64,000 nucleotides of DNA from Acinetobacter brisouisimilis (GCF_000368265.1 NZ_KB851219.1:75150-139149); one strand, 5' to 3'; positions 38,638 to 48,147 are shown, numbered from the stretch's first letter. The notes: a model not told the origin generated them from the letters alone. Made by a program: numbers and translations.

Positions 38638-38903
38638 ATGCCTGATCATCTTGGGTTGGCAATAATAAATTTGTTTTCAGAGAGTAAGGTGGAAGTATCT
38701 ATCACCTCCTCAAGATAAGATGAAAAACTTTATGAAGAATAATAAGTTCTTCTTAAAGATATTTAAGATTAAAAATAAGCTGATATTTTTATTGCTGATT
38801 TTGCCATCTTGGGATAAGTTTCTTCACAAATTGAAATATATTTTTTTATACATTCTGCAAATAAAGTGCTAATTTAAAATAAAACAACAAAGAGGATATG
38901 CTC
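38638..38903. other. AT-rich gap before the small lipoprotein gene
   Basis: No gene visible on either strand. It probably holds the promoter of the small lipoprotein; a TTGAAA near 38833 has no well-spaced -10. Composition is more AT-rich than the flanks. Confidence 0.5.
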
Positions 38904-39068
38904 ATGAAGACAATATCCATACTCTGCGTAGCGATGAGTTTATTTATGCTTACAGGATGTGAGCTAAAACAGCCGATCAAAACTCAGCCTAATTACTATG
39001 CACGAAGCATTGCAGGTACTCCTGTGTATCAGCAAGACTATCAGTTAAGTGCAGCCAACAAACCGTAA
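38904..39068 (+). CDS. 54-residue predicted lipoprotein
   Basis: A short gene with the signal peptide MKTISILCVAMSLFMLTGC (Cys19 as lipidation site, lipobox LTGC). A 35-residue polar tail with several Tyr and Gln follows (NYYARS, PVYQQDYQLS). AGAGGA 7 bases before the ATG is the ribosome binding site; an upstream ATG at 38898 is too close to it. No family recognised. Probably an envelope-anchored micro-lipoprotein. Confidence 0.65.
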   Translation: MKTISILCVAMSLFMLTGCELKQPIKTQPNYYARSIAGTPVYQQDYQLSAANKP

Positions 39069-39126
39069 ATATATTTGCCCAGTCCTGAAATAAGTATCAA
39101 CCTATTTCAGGACTCAGAGATTTGTC

Positions 39127-40101
39127 TTAATCTTTAAAATGTACGGGAATCCACTGATAACTTTTCCCATCAGCAGAATAAATATGTCCAATTCCAGGGA
39201 AAGGCAAATGCGGTGCGGCAATCGTTTCTCTATTTTTGGCATATTCAGCAAATTGCTTTAAGCGTGTTGCAACCGCTTGTTTAGGATTAACATCATAGCC
39301 AATCGCCGTTGCAGGATGATCGAACTGTATGGTGTGTGAATGCACAATATCACCAATAAAAACAATCGTTTCATTTGATGTTTTGAGTTCATAACTAAAA
39401 TGCCCTGGCGTATGTCCAGGGGTACTGATCACTTTAAAGCCCTGAATTTGATCACTCAGTTTGTAAGTTTTAAAGCGCTGTTTAGCTTGATAAGGTGCAA
39501 TTGCCTGTTTGATTTTTTCAACGGTGGCTAAATAGCCTGCCTGTTGTGCTTTGGGAAGTTTTTTGATCTGTTCAGGATTGAGCCAGTAATTGGCTTCGGT
39601 AGAGGATACATAGACAGTTGCATTGGGGAAGTTGGCAACGCCATTTTTACTGATTCCACACACGTGGTCAGGGTGAAGGTGAGTCAGCAAAATGGTATTG
39701 ACCTGTTCAGGTTTGTAGCCCGATGCTTTTAGATTGCTTAAAACCGAGCCTAAATGTGACCCAAAACAACTGGAAGCACCACTATCGACTAACACCAGCG
39801 AATGTCCTGTATTGACCAGAAAGGCGTTGATGGAGGTTTGTATGCCTTGGGCTTGGTCTGCATAATATTTCTTTAGGCTTTCATGGATTTGTTGCTCTGA
39901 AAGCCCTTTAAATAAACTGGGTGAAATATAGTTAGTGCCATCAAGCAGGGCGGTAATTTGGGTTTGACCTGACTGATATTGGTAGTAGCCTGCCACTTGT
40001 TTTTGTTGCTCGATTGGGGCTGTGGAGGACGTGGCGAATGTTGATGAAATGGTTGTGGTTGACAGGAATAAGGCAATTAGAGAGTGTTTAAGTTTTTTCA
40101 T
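39127..40101 (-). CDS. exported metallo-beta-lactamase-fold hydrolase
   Basis: Periplasmic metal-dependent hydrolase, 324 residues. A signal peptide (MKKLKHSLIALFLSTTTISSTFA) precedes the mature enzyme. The metal motif HLHPDH (about residue 140), the downstream TPGHTPGHFSY histidine and FIGDIVHS aspartate are all present, so the active site is complete. The arrangement resembles exported MBL hydrolases such as AHL-lactonase-like and YtnP-like proteins. The substrate cannot be told. It is convergent with the small lipoprotein gene and divergent from the KAP NTPase. Confidence 0.85.
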   Translation of the reverse strand: MKKLKHSLIALFLSTTTISSTFATSSTAPIEQQKQVAGYYQYQSGQTQITALLDGTNYISPSLFKGLSEQQIHESLKKYYADQAQGIQTSINAFLVNTGHSLVLVDSGASSCFGSHLGSVLSNLKASGYKPEQVNTILLTHLHPDHVCGISKNGVANFPNATVYVSSTEANYWLNPEQIKKLPKAQQAGYLATVEKIKQAIAPYQAKQRFKTYKLSDQIQGFKVISTPGHTPGHFSYELKTSNETIVFIGDIVHSHTIQFDHPATAIGYDVNPKQAVATRLKQFAEYAKNRETIAAPHLPFPGIGHIYSADGKSYQWIPVHFKD

Positions 40102-40211
40102 AGGAATTTTTATTAGGTTTAAAGGTGATATATTGTTTTAGCATGTTGATAGATTTTTTGCATTGATTTCTAATCACTGTATTCAATAGAAGTAAGTAGG
40201 ACGAATAATAA

Positions 40212-42098
40212 GTGAATAGCCAAGAATATATTTCAGAACCTAATAAGCATATTGAAGAATACTTGGACTATTATTTTAGTGGATCTAAAAAATTAGAATA
40301 TGCTGTTCTACTTAATGGTGAATGGGGAAGTGGTAAAACATGGTTTGTCAAAAAATATATAGAAAAACAAGAAAAACAGGGTAAAAAAGTCTCTTATATT
40401 AGTTTAAATGGTCTGTCAAAGACTGCTGATATTGATAATGCTATTTTTAAAAGCATTCACCCTGTATTAGCGAGTAAACAAGCTAAGCTAGCAGGACAAA
40501 TATTAAAAGGTGCATTAAAAGCAACGTTAAAAATTGATTTAGATAAAGATTCTAAAGATGATGGTAGTGTAGGTATTTCTGTACCAGATATAAAATTGCC
40601 AGATTATTTAAAGATTAATGATAAATTTATTTTGGTGTTTGATGATTTAGAACGTTGCGAACTGAAAATTGAAGAAACTCTAGGTTATATAAATTATTTT
40701 GTAGAGCAAGAAAACATTAAAGTATTAATAGTTTCAAATGATACTGAAATTAAAGAAAGTGATCATTTTTTAAGAAAAAAAGAAAAGTTAATCGGTGTAA
40801 ACTTTAATTATACAGAAGATCAAGAGTTAGCAATAAGAAGTATTCTTGAAGAAATAAGTGGTTCTGATTTGAAAGATAAATTAATATCTAAAATTTCATT
40901 TATTACCGAAATATTTAATAAAATAGCTTATAAAAATTTAAGAGCATTTAAACAAACTATTTTTGATTTTGAAAGATTTTATCGAAAAGATATTTTTGAA
41001 TGGAAGGGAAATTTTGATCAAGATATCTTTGAAAAAGTATTAAAGTCTTTTCTAATTCTATCAATAGAAAATAAGAAAGGGCGTTTTGATAAAGAAATCT
41101 TGAAATTTAAGAAAGATGAGGATGAAGATAAAAATGCTAAAGATAATAGTGAAAAGGTTATCTTGAAAATTATGCGTGGCATTAATAGTAAAGATTCAGA
41201 AGATTTTATGAATAAATATAATTTATCATTAAATGAATTTATTATTTCACCTAATCTTTGGAATGAAATTTTAAACCTTAATATTATTGATAACGCTAAG
41301 ATTGAAAAAGAATTGTATGAAGTATATTTCAGATTTAAAGAGGAGCAGCCTACTTGGTTAAAGTTAATGAATTTTTTAGATTTGGATGAATATGAATTTG
41401 ATGAACTGATGGCATTAGCAAAAGAAGAGGTGGAAAATCATCAGTTAAAAAATCCTTCAGATATTTTACATACAATCAGTATTTTGATTTACTTAAAGGA
41501 AAATCAACTTATATCTTTTTCATTGGATCATTTATTTTCAATAGCTATAGCTGATTGGAAAAAATTTATCGAAGTTAATGAAAAAATGAGAAGAATTTAT
41601 GATCATAGTTTTGTAGAGTATTCTGGGCACTATGGGTTTATTGCTAAAGAAATACCCCAATTTAATGATTTTATGAAAGATATTGTTAAAGCTTATGAAG
41701 ATAAATATAGTGAAAAAGATGCTACAAGAGCTAGTGAACTAATTGACTTAATGGAAAATAATAGCCAGTTATTTATTCAACGTATCTCTCTAACAAATAG
41801 GGAAGAAAATTATTATTATAATTATCCAATAATGAAAGAGGTTGATGCTCAAATTTTTGCAAATAAGTTATGTATGATCAAGCAGTCAGATTGTATGAGC
41901 TCTTTATATGGTTTATCACATAGATATTCTATCCAAGCATCATTCAATATGTATATTGAGGAAAAAAGTTGGTTTAATCAGGTGGAAGATTATATCAAGA
42001 CAAATATACTTCCAACAGCGAATAAGATAACCAAAGCACGAATTAATTTAAGAATTTTACCTGAGATTTCAAAAATTAAAGAAGATGCTGAGAAATAA
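40212..42098 (+). CDS. KAP-family P-loop NTPase
   Basis: A 628-residue soluble-looking protein with a KAP P-loop NTPase domain. Walker A is GEWGSGKTW (residues 36-44, Lys42), Walker B is FILVFDDLERC (Asp144/Asp145), and SNDTEI near residue 177 looks like the sensor strand. The insert at about 80-130 lacks the membrane helices found in many KAP proteins. The C-terminal half (about 300-628) is charged and unrecognised. Codons are strongly A/T-ending, well below the GC of neighbours, which suggests transfer. The start is GTG with TAGGAC upstream. KAP NTPases include the phage-exclusion protein PifA, so defence is possible but unproven. Confidence 0.82.
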   Translation: MNSQEYISEPNKHIEEYLDYYFSGSKKLEYAVLLNGEWGSGKTWFVKKYIEKQEKQGKKVSYISLNGLSKTADIDNAIFKSIHPVLASKQAKLAGQILKGALKATLKIDLDKDSKDDGSVGISVPDIKLPDYLKINDKFILVFDDLERCELKIEETLGYINYFVEQENIKVLIVSNDTEIKESDHFLRKKEKLIGVNFNYTEDQELAIRSILEEISGSDLKDKLISKISFITEIFNKIAYKNLRAFKQTIFDFERFYRKDIFEWKGNFDQDIFEKVLKSFLILSIENKKGRFDKEILKFKKDEDEDKNAKDNSEKVILKIMRGINSKDSEDFMNKYNLSLNEFIISPNLWNEILNLNIIDNAKIEKELYEVYFRFKEEQPTWLKLMNFLDLDEYEFDELMALAKEEVENHQLKNPSDILHTISILIYLKENQLISFSLDHLFSIAIADWKKFIEVNEKMRRIYDHSFVEYSGHYGFIAKEIPQFNDFMKDIVKAYEDKYSEKDATRASELIDLMENNSQLFIQRISLTNREENYYYNYPIMKEVDAQIFANKLCMIKQSDCMSSLYGLSHRYSIQASFNMYIEEKSWFNQVEDYIKTNILPTANKITKARINLRILPEISKIKEDAEK

Positions 42099-42099
42099 T

Positions 42100-42130
42100 A
42101 AAAAATCCGCTTAGAAAAGCGGATTTTTTA
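42100..42130. terminator. terminator between the KAP gene and metG
   Basis: AAAATCCGCTT and AAGCGGATTTT pair around AGAA, with A and T runs on either side. It serves both convergent genes. Confidence 0.9.
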
Positions 42131-42145
42131 TTAAGAGATTTTTCT

Positions 42146-44206
42146 TTAAGACACTTTATCACCTGGTTTAGCGCCAGATTCAGGTGAAATCACCCAAACA
42201 CCTTCGCCATTACCTGCTGCAAGCACCATACCATTTGAAATGCCAAAACGCATTTTACGTGGCGCAAGGTTGGCAACCAATACAACCAGTTTATCTTTCA
42301 GGTCTTCAGGAGCATAGAACTCACGAATACCGCTAAGTACGTTACGTGGTTCAGCTTCGCCTGCATCTAAAGTCAGTTGAAGAAGTTTATCTGAGCCTTC
42401 AACTGTTGCAGCTTCTAAAACTTTGGCTACACGAAGGTCGATCTTGATAAAATCTTCAATACCAATGATTTCAGCTTCACCAATTTTCGGTTCAGCTTTT
42501 TTCTCTTTGGCTTTTTCTTTTTTCTTTTCCGCTTTTGCAGGTTCAGCAGCAGGCGCACCTAAAGATTCTTTAGATGCATCCACCATCGCTGCAACCGCTT
42601 TTGGATCGACACGTTGCATTAGCGCTTGGAAAGCAGCAATTTCATGACCAGTTAAAATCGTTTTACGTGATTCAAAGTTAAAGCTGTCGAGTTTTAAGAA
42701 GGCTTGAACTTGATTTGCCAACTCAGGCAATACTGGCGCAAGGTAAACAGCCAATTGGCGGAACAGGTTGATACCGACAGAGCACACATCATGTACTTGC
42801 TGTTCTTGACCTTCTTGTTTTGCAAGCGCCCACGGTTTTTTCTCGTCGATGTATTGGTTGGCACGGTCAGCCAATGCCATGATTTCACGAATCGCAGTTG
42901 AGAACTCACGTGCTTCATAGGCTTTGGCAATCGAATCACCAGCATCAATAAAGCTTTGCACCAAATCCGCTTCAGCACATTCGCTCGATAAAGTATCGTT
43001 AAATTTGGTGTTAATGAACTTGGCACAACGGCTGGCGATGTTCACCACTTTACCGACAAGGTCAGAGTTCACTTTTTGAATGAAATCATCCAGATTCAAG
43101 TCTGAATCTTCAACTTTGTCCGAAAGTTTAGACGCGAAGTAATAACGTAAATACTCAGGATTCAAGTGCTCTAAATAGGTTTCAGCTTTAATGAATGTAC
43201 CACGTGATTTCGACATTTTTTGACCATTTACAGTCAAGAAGCCGTTTACGAATAAACCTGTTGGTGTACGGTAGTTTGCACCTTCAAGCATTGCAGGCCA
43301 GAACAACGCATGGAAGTAAACAATGTCTTTACCAATGAAATGATAGACTTCATTTTCACTGTCTTTTTTCCAGTAGTCGTCAAAGTTCAAATCTGGACGT
43401 TTAGTTTTAATGTAGTTTTCAAAACTCGACATATAGCCAATCGGTGCATCGACCCAAACATAGAAATATTTGTTCGGTGCATCTGGAATTTCAAAGCCGA
43501 AATACGGTGCATCACGCGAAATATCCCAGTCCGCCAAGCCTGAATCGAACCATTCATCAAGCTTATTGGCAATTGAAACAGGCAAACGACCTGGGTCTCG
43601 TGTCCATTTTTGTAGGTATTCTGAGAAGTTCGGCAACTTGAAGAAGTAATGGTCTGATGACTTTTCAATAGGAGTTGCACCGCTCAGTGTAGAACGCGGA
43701 TTTAACAGTTCTGTTGCGTTATAGGTTGTACCGCAAACTTCACAAGAGTCGCCGTATTGGTCTTCGGCTTTACATTTCGGGCATGTACCTTTAATGAAGC
43801 GATCTGACAGGAACATTTGTTTTTCTGGGTCAAATAACTGGCTGACAGGGCGAGTCGCGATGTTGCCTGCTTCACGGTTTTTGACATAAATTTCTTGAGA
43901 GCGTGCTTTGTTGGTGTTGCTATGGGTTGAGTCATAGTGATCAAAGCTAATCCCAAAACCTGCAAAATCACGCTCATGTTCTTTTTGCACATTGGCGATC
44001 TGCTGTTCTGGGCTAATGCCATTGGCTTCGGCACGTAGCATGATGGCAGTACCATGAGCATCATCCGCACACACATAAGTCACTTCATGACCTAATGCAC
44101 GCATGGCACGAACCCAAATATCTGCTTGGATATAACCGAGTAAGTGACCCATGTGAATTGGACCATTGGCATAAGGAAGGGCATTTGTGACTAAAATTTT
44201 ACGCAC
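42146..44206 (-). CDS. metG: methionyl-tRNA synthetase
   Basis: Charges tRNA-Met with methionine. The HIGH-type motif [10 protein letters not shown] is at residues 15-24, the zinc-binding knuckle is [18 protein letters not shown] near residue 143, and KMSKSRGTF lies near residue 335. An anticodon-binding helical domain follows. The C-terminal 110 residues are an EMAP-like tRNA-binding domain ([10 protein letters not shown]), joined by a Lys/Ala/Glu-rich linker. The frame extends to 44272; the GTG at 44206 gives the normal protein beginning [14 protein letters not shown], 686 residues. Confidence 0.97.
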   Translation of the reverse strand: MRKILVTNALPYANGPIHMGHLLGYIQADIWVRAMRALGHEVTYVCADDAHGTAIMLRAEANGISPEQQIANVQKEHERDFAGFGISFDHYDSTHSNTNKARSQEIYVKNREAGNIATRPVSQLFDPEKQMFLSDRFIKGTCPKCKAEDQYGDSCEVCGTTYNATELLNPRSTLSGATPIEKSSDHYFFKLPNFSEYLQKWTRDPGRLPVSIANKLDEWFDSGLADWDISRDAPYFGFEIPDAPNKYFYVWVDAPIGYMSSFENYIKTKRPDLNFDDYWKKDSENEVYHFIGKDIVYFHALFWPAMLEGANYRTPTGLFVNGFLTVNGQKMSKSRGTFIKAETYLEHLNPEYLRYYFASKLSDKVEDSDLNLDDFIQKVNSDLVGKVVNIASRCAKFINTKFNDTLSSECAEADLVQSFIDAGDSIAKAYEAREFSTAIREIMALADRANQYIDEKKPWALAKQEGQEQQVHDVCSVGINLFRQLAVYLAPVLPELANQVQAFLKLDSFNFESRKTILTGHEIAAFQALMQRVDPKAVAAMVDASKESLGAPAAEPAKAEKKKEKAKEKKAEPKIGEAEIIGIEDFIKIDLRVAKVLEAATVEGSDKLLQLTLDAGEAEPRNVLSGIREFYAPEDLKDKLVVLVANLAPRKMRFGISNGMVLAAGNGEGVWVISPESGAKPGDKVS

Positions 44207-44502
44207 GGAAGTTGTTCTCTCATTCGTATTTACAAGCAAAAGATTGTACCTGAGCGCAGGAAAACAAAGCAACGCTTTGTCTGCGCATTTGGCGAGGGCT
44301 GCGCTGAGTATATCGAACTTTGCTGATTTAAGCGGTGAATTCTTTTCAAATTAAAGATTAAGCGAAATCTTCATATTCAGACCAAAATAAAATCTTGGCA
44401 TTTTTACCAGTCATATTGATCATGGCTATCAATAAAGTTGACTTAAACTTATCTGCAATTACAGTTAAACTAAACCCATTATCTTTCCTGTTGGAGTCAA
44501 AT

Positions 44503-45768
44503 ATGTCTTGGTTTTCTTCCTTAAAAGCAAAATTTGCCCCATCACAGGAGGTCAAAGAAGAAGAAATCCAGAAAGTCCTCCAAAGTTACTGTTTGCCCAA
44601 TTCTGAAAATTTACTCAAAGACCGTATTAGTCAGGTCAATTTACAGGGTCAGATCTTACAACTGACCATTAATACTCATCCGAGTGAAGCTGAACAATTA
44701 CAGCAAATTCACGATGAGCTTGCTGATGCCTTAGAAAAATGTGGCATTCAGGAGCTGAATTTACATGTGATTCAGCAAAAAACAGGACAGGCTGTAAGTG
44801 GTTGTGGCAGTCAGCAGCATGGTGAAGCTGGGCATAGCTGTTCATCAAAACCAAAAGCTGAAGCGGGTAATTTACCGCCTGTCGTAGATGCTTCGGCAAA
44901 ACCTGAGCCAGTAGAAGCAGATCCAAATAATCCACCCATTCAAAAAGCTGCACCACAGCAGCGTGATGTGCCAAAGCACCCACGTATTCAGCATGTGATC
45001 TTGGTATCTTCGGGTAAAGGTGGTGTGGGGAAATCGACGACAACGGTCAATCTGGCTTTGGGGCTGCAAAAACTCGGTTTAAAAGTGGGCGTGCTGGATG
45101 CAGACATCTATGGTCCAAGTATTCCAACCATGCTGGGCAATGCTGGGCAAACGCCACTGATTGAAAATGAACAGTTTGTGCCTTTGGAAGCTTATGGTAT
45201 GCCTGTATTATCCATCGGGCATTTAACAGGGGACAACAATACGCCTGTCGCTTGGCGTGGGCCAAAAGCAACGGGTGCTTTAATGCAACTGTTTAACCAA
45301 ACCTTGTGGCCTGAGCTTGATGTATTGATGATCGACATGCCACCAGGAACAGGTGATATTCAACTGACTTTAGCACAGCGCATTCCTGTCTCTGGCGCAG
45401 TCATTGTGACCACTCCGCAAAATGTTGCATTACTTGATGCGACCAAAGGAATTGAGTTATTCAATCGTATGCAGATTCCTGTATTGGGCGTGGTTGAAAA
45501 CATGTCAACACATATCTGTTCAAATTGTGGTTTTGAAGAGCGGATTTTTGGGGTTGGTGGCGGTGATAAAATTTCTGAGCAATACCATATTCCACTCTTG
45601 GGACGTTTGCCTTTAAATGCGCAAATTCGTGAAAATGCCGATAAAGGTGAACCAAGTGTGGTCGCAATGGATGATGCTCATGACAGCTATATGGCGATTG
45701 CCGAACAACTTTTGAAGTGTATTGAAAAGTTACCAAAAACTGATAAAGATCAAAATCGTATTTTTTAA
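44503..45768 (+). CDS. apbC: iron-sulfur cluster carrier ATPase ApbC/Mrp
   Basis: Cytosolic P-loop ATPase that carries and delivers iron-sulfur clusters. Residues 15-105 form a MIP18/DUF59-like domain. A Gln/Ala/Pro-rich linker with a GCGSQQHGEAGHSC segment follows. The ATPase core has the deviant Walker A KGGVGKSTT at about residue 172, DADIYGPSIPTMLG, and the CxxC cluster motif ICSNCGF. 421 residues. The frame opens at 44395, but TTGGAGTCAAAT before the ATG at 44503 (SWFSSLKAKF) decides the start. It is divergent from metG. Confidence 0.92.
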   Translation: MSWFSSLKAKFAPSQEVKEEEIQKVLQSYCLPNSENLLKDRISQVNLQGQILQLTINTHPSEAEQLQQIHDELADALEKCGIQELNLHVIQQKTGQAVSGCGSQQHGEAGHSCSSKPKAEAGNLPPVVDASAKPEPVEADPNNPPIQKAAPQQRDVPKHPRIQHVILVSSGKGGVGKSTTTVNLALGLQKLGLKVGVLDADIYGPSIPTMLGNAGQTPLIENEQFVPLEAYGMPVLSIGHLTGDNNTPVAWRGPKATGALMQLFNQTLWPELDVLMIDMPPGTGDIQLTLAQRIPVSGAVIVTTPQNVALLDATKGIELFNRMQIPVLGVVENMSTHICSNCGFEERIFGVGGGDKISEQYHIPLLGRLPLNAQIRENADKGEPSVVAMDDAHDSYMAIAEQLLKCIEKLPKTDKDQNRIF

Positions 45769-45774
45769 TCGCTT

Positions 45775-45801
45775 AAAGCCTGATGCCTGCATCAGGCTTT
45801 T
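45775..45801 (+). terminator. terminator after apbC
   Basis: AAAGCCTGATGC and GCATCAGGCTTT pair around a 2-base CT loop, followed by TTTT. It ends only about 6 bases before the ribosome binding site of the next gene. Confidence 0.88.
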
Positions 45802-45819
45802 TTAATGGAGGGATTCATG

Positions 45820-46569
45820 ATGCGACCGCTGATTATTCAAGGTGCTCTTCCTGTTGAGTGTGAACATTTGGCAAGCCAATTAACCAATGTTGAAATGGAA
45901 ACTATCGGCGGCTGGGTATTTTGGAAGGGGCATTATCAAGGCTTTCCAGTGATTATTTCCAAAACTCGTATGGGAATGACCAATTCTGCTGCGGCAACAG
46001 CAATTGCTATTTTAAAATATCAGCCCTGCGCCATTATTAATCAGGGAACATCGGGTGGGCATGATCCCGCATTAAATGTATTTGATCTCGTGCTTGGGCG
46101 TACAGTTTGTAATATTGGTGCATTCAAAACACCCAAAAAAGCACTGGGTGAAGGTGCCGATGCTTTAGCGTGGAGAGAAGCCTTTGATGTTTTAGCAGAA
46201 GATGAAACGGATCCTGAACCGATTGCGATTCGATATTTTTATGCAGACCCTGCATTATTTGCTGCGGCACAGTATGTTCGACACGACTATAGGGCGGGGC
46301 AAGTTGTAGAAGGTATTATTGGCTCGGCAGATGTCTGGAACAATGAACTGGATCGAATTGCTTTTTTTCGAGAGGTTTATGGCACAGTCACCGAAGAAAT
46401 GGAAGGTGCTTCTGTGGCACAAGTTGCTGCCCAGTTTCAGGTACCTTTTTTGGCGATACGGGTTGTATCCAATAATTTAACCAATCAACAAACTTATAAT
46501 GCGAAAACAGGGCAGGCATGTCAGGACTTTGTATTTAAAGTCGTACAGCATTATTTAGCAGAGCTATAA
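45820..46569 (+). CDS. MTA/SAH nucleosidase-like (purine nucleoside phosphorylase superfamily) protein
   Basis: Protein of the nucleosidase superfamily that cleaves purine nucleosides such as methylthioadenosine or S-adenosylhomocysteine. Conserved blocks are INQGTSGGHDP, GSADVWNN and TEEMEGASVAQVA (catalytic glutamate region). In the next block most MTA/SAH nucleosidases have a catalytic Asp in a (V/I)SD motif; here it is VVSNN, Asp replaced by Asn. Some futalosine-hydrolase-like members also carry Asn, so the substrate may differ. GGAGGG 7 bases before the ATG at 45820 supports this start; the ATG at 45817 is an alternative. 249 residues. Confidence 0.8.
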   Translation: MRPLIIQGALPVECEHLASQLTNVEMETIGGWVFWKGHYQGFPVIISKTRMGMTNSAAATAIAILKYQPCAIINQGTSGGHDPALNVFDLVLGRTVCNIGAFKTPKKALGEGADALAWREAFDVLAEDETDPEPIAIRYFYADPALFAAAQYVRHDYRAGQVVEGIIGSADVWNNELDRIAFFREVYGTVTEEMEGASVAQVAAQFQVPFLAIRVVSNNLTNQQTYNAKTGQACQDFVFKVVQHYLAEL

Positions 46570-46576
46570 AAATTTT

Positions 46577-47125
46577 TTAAAGTGGGGCTTGGTTGTGGCG
46601 CTTATGCCAGGTGCGGATCACGCTCCAACGCCAAAGTACCAGCGTTACGATATAGAGAACTATAGCGACCAGTAAGGCTTCAACAATCAAACCTGTCAGA
46701 AGGATTTTGGCTAAACTAAAATCAATATGCCCATGCCCGAAATGCTCAATCCAGTTCACAATCTGGTGCATGACGCCCATCAGCATGGCTTTGTCGATCA
46801 TGTGGACTTGATAGATTTTAGTCCCGAACCAAAATCCGATATATAAAATGGGAACTAACGTAAATGGATTGCTCAGCCATGCCAAAGCCAAGCTGACAGG
46901 CAGGTTAATTTCGAGGAGTAATACCGCAAGAACGATGAATATACTATGAAAAGGTATAGGAAGCAGACCGAAGAATGAACCGATAAAAATCGCTTTGCAG
47001 ATCGATTTTCGGTTGACATACCACAGCAAAGGGTTGGCTGTATGCTTACCAAACAGTTTCATCATTTTCATAGAGGAAACTCGTTCGGGCGAAGGCAACC
47101 AAGATTGCAATAGTTGTTTAACCAT
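46577..47125 (-). CDS. DUF2062 membrane protein
   Basis: A 182-residue inner-membrane protein of the DUF2062 family. The conserved stretch is ICKAIFIGSFFGLLPIPFHSIFIVLAVLLLEINLPVSLALAWLSNPFT, giving two membrane helices. A third and fourth helix lie in the C-terminal half, and the protein ends with basic residues. The family is found in many Proteobacteria, often near lipid or cell-envelope genes, and its function is not established. It is convergent with the nucleosidase-like gene, 7 bases apart. Confidence 0.83.
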   Translation of the reverse strand: MVKQLLQSWLPSPERVSSMKMMKLFGKHTANPLLWYVNRKSICKAIFIGSFFGLLPIPFHSIFIVLAVLLLEINLPVSLALAWLSNPFTLVPILYIGFWFGTKIYQVHMIDKAMLMGVMHQIVNWIEHFGHGHIDFSLAKILLTGLIVEALLVAIVLYIVTLVLWRWSVIRTWHKRHNQAPL

Positions 47126-47466
47126 ACATGCTCAAATTTAATCGATTCAACATCACTCAATATTATATATTGGGTCATTTCCACTTTATGCAAGCAAACT
47201 TAGCGAGAGCTTAATTGTCTGCACTTTTACATTGCGCTGCCAAAACGATATGTAACATACATGCTAAAATAGCATAGAATCCGCCTGTATTGGCTATTTT
47301 GATCATTTCAGCTGTTCTGTATACTCGCCCATGGTCTAATTTGATTTATTTAAGATATTGAAAATATGGATTTTATTTTATTTATTTAAAAATGGTTACA
47401 ATTACTTTTTTGCCTTGATTGGCAAAATGCCATACTTTGGCGACGATCAACTTTGGAGGTCAGTGG
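47126..47466. other. 341-base gap between divergent genes, two short inverted repeats
   Basis: No gene supported. It contains control regions of the DUF2062 gene (minus) and the third LysE gene (plus). ATGCTA-AAA-TAGCAT lies near 47260-47274, and TTTTGCC-TTGATT-GGCAAAA at 47408-47427, 40 bases before the LysE start. A 94-residue frame at 47358 overlaps the LysE gene in another phase and looks like a shadow. Confidence 0.5.
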
Positions 47467-48063
47467 ATGATATCTTGGTTATTTCTCGGTTCTGTAATTA
47501 CAATTTTGTTTACACCTGGTCCAACCAACACTTTATTGGCTTCTTCAGGTATTCGAGCAGGACTAAAAACATCATTAAAACTTATTCCAGCAGAAACATT
47601 AGGTTATTTAATTGCGATTACGTTGTGGGGCATTCTGATTAGTTTTGTGGAGCAGCGCTTACCACTATTACCGAAATTGCTCCAGCTTTTGAGTGCGAGT
47701 TATATGTTGTATTTGGCAGTTAAGCTTTGGAAAACTGCTAACCATGATTTAGATCTACAACAGTCAGTAATTCAGCCTAGAGAATTATTTGTTGCAACCT
47801 TATTCAACCCTAAAGGTTTGGTGTTTGCATCGGTCATTTTTCCTAAAATGGTTTGGCAAAGCGCAGGGCTTTACTTATTGCATATTGGGGTGTTTTTATT
47901 ACTCATCGTACCGATCGCTTTTTGCTGGATTCTGTTAGGCACCTATCTCACCAAAAATAAAGTTTCTTGGTTAAACCCTTGTAATTTGCAGCGTACAGCT
48001 TCTTTAATTCTGATGTCTTTTTCTGTTCCCTTGAGTTATTCAGCTCTGATTCGTTTATATTGA
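47467..48063 (+). CDS. LysE/RhtB family exporter
   Basis: Third LysE-family transporter, 198 residues, about six helices. The signature is ITILFTPGPTNTLLASSGIRAG near the N-terminus, and the second block is TLFNPKGLVFASVIFP near residue 117. The frame begins at 47419, but GGAGG 8 bases before the ATG at 47467 (MISWLFLGS) gives the right start and removes a hydrophilic extension. A 7-base inverted repeat precedes it. Substrate unknown. Confidence 0.85.
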   Translation: MISWLFLGSVITILFTPGPTNTLLASSGIRAGLKTSLKLIPAETLGYLIAITLWGILISFVEQRLPLLPKLLQLLSASYMLYLAVKLWKTANHDLDLQQSVIQPRELFVATLFNPKGLVFASVIFPKMVWQSAGLYLLHIGVFLLLIVPIAFCWILLGTYLTKNKVSWLNPCNLQRTASLILMSFSVPLSYSALIRLY

Positions 48064-48147
48064 GTTTTGATCATGGTCAAAATCGTTAAATTCAGTTAAA
48101 GTACAGCCCAATATTGATAGATTGATTTAGGATTTTGGAATAGCTAC

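Noticed and set aside
40102..42145. genomic island or prophage around the KAP gene
   Set aside because: No integrase, transposase, tRNA border or flanking direct repeats are visible, so I report only a single atypical gene.
47358..47642. 94-residue frame before and within the third LysE gene
   Set aside because: Overlaps the LysE gene with its clear ribosome binding site; low-complexity Phe/Tyr content from AT-rich DNA.
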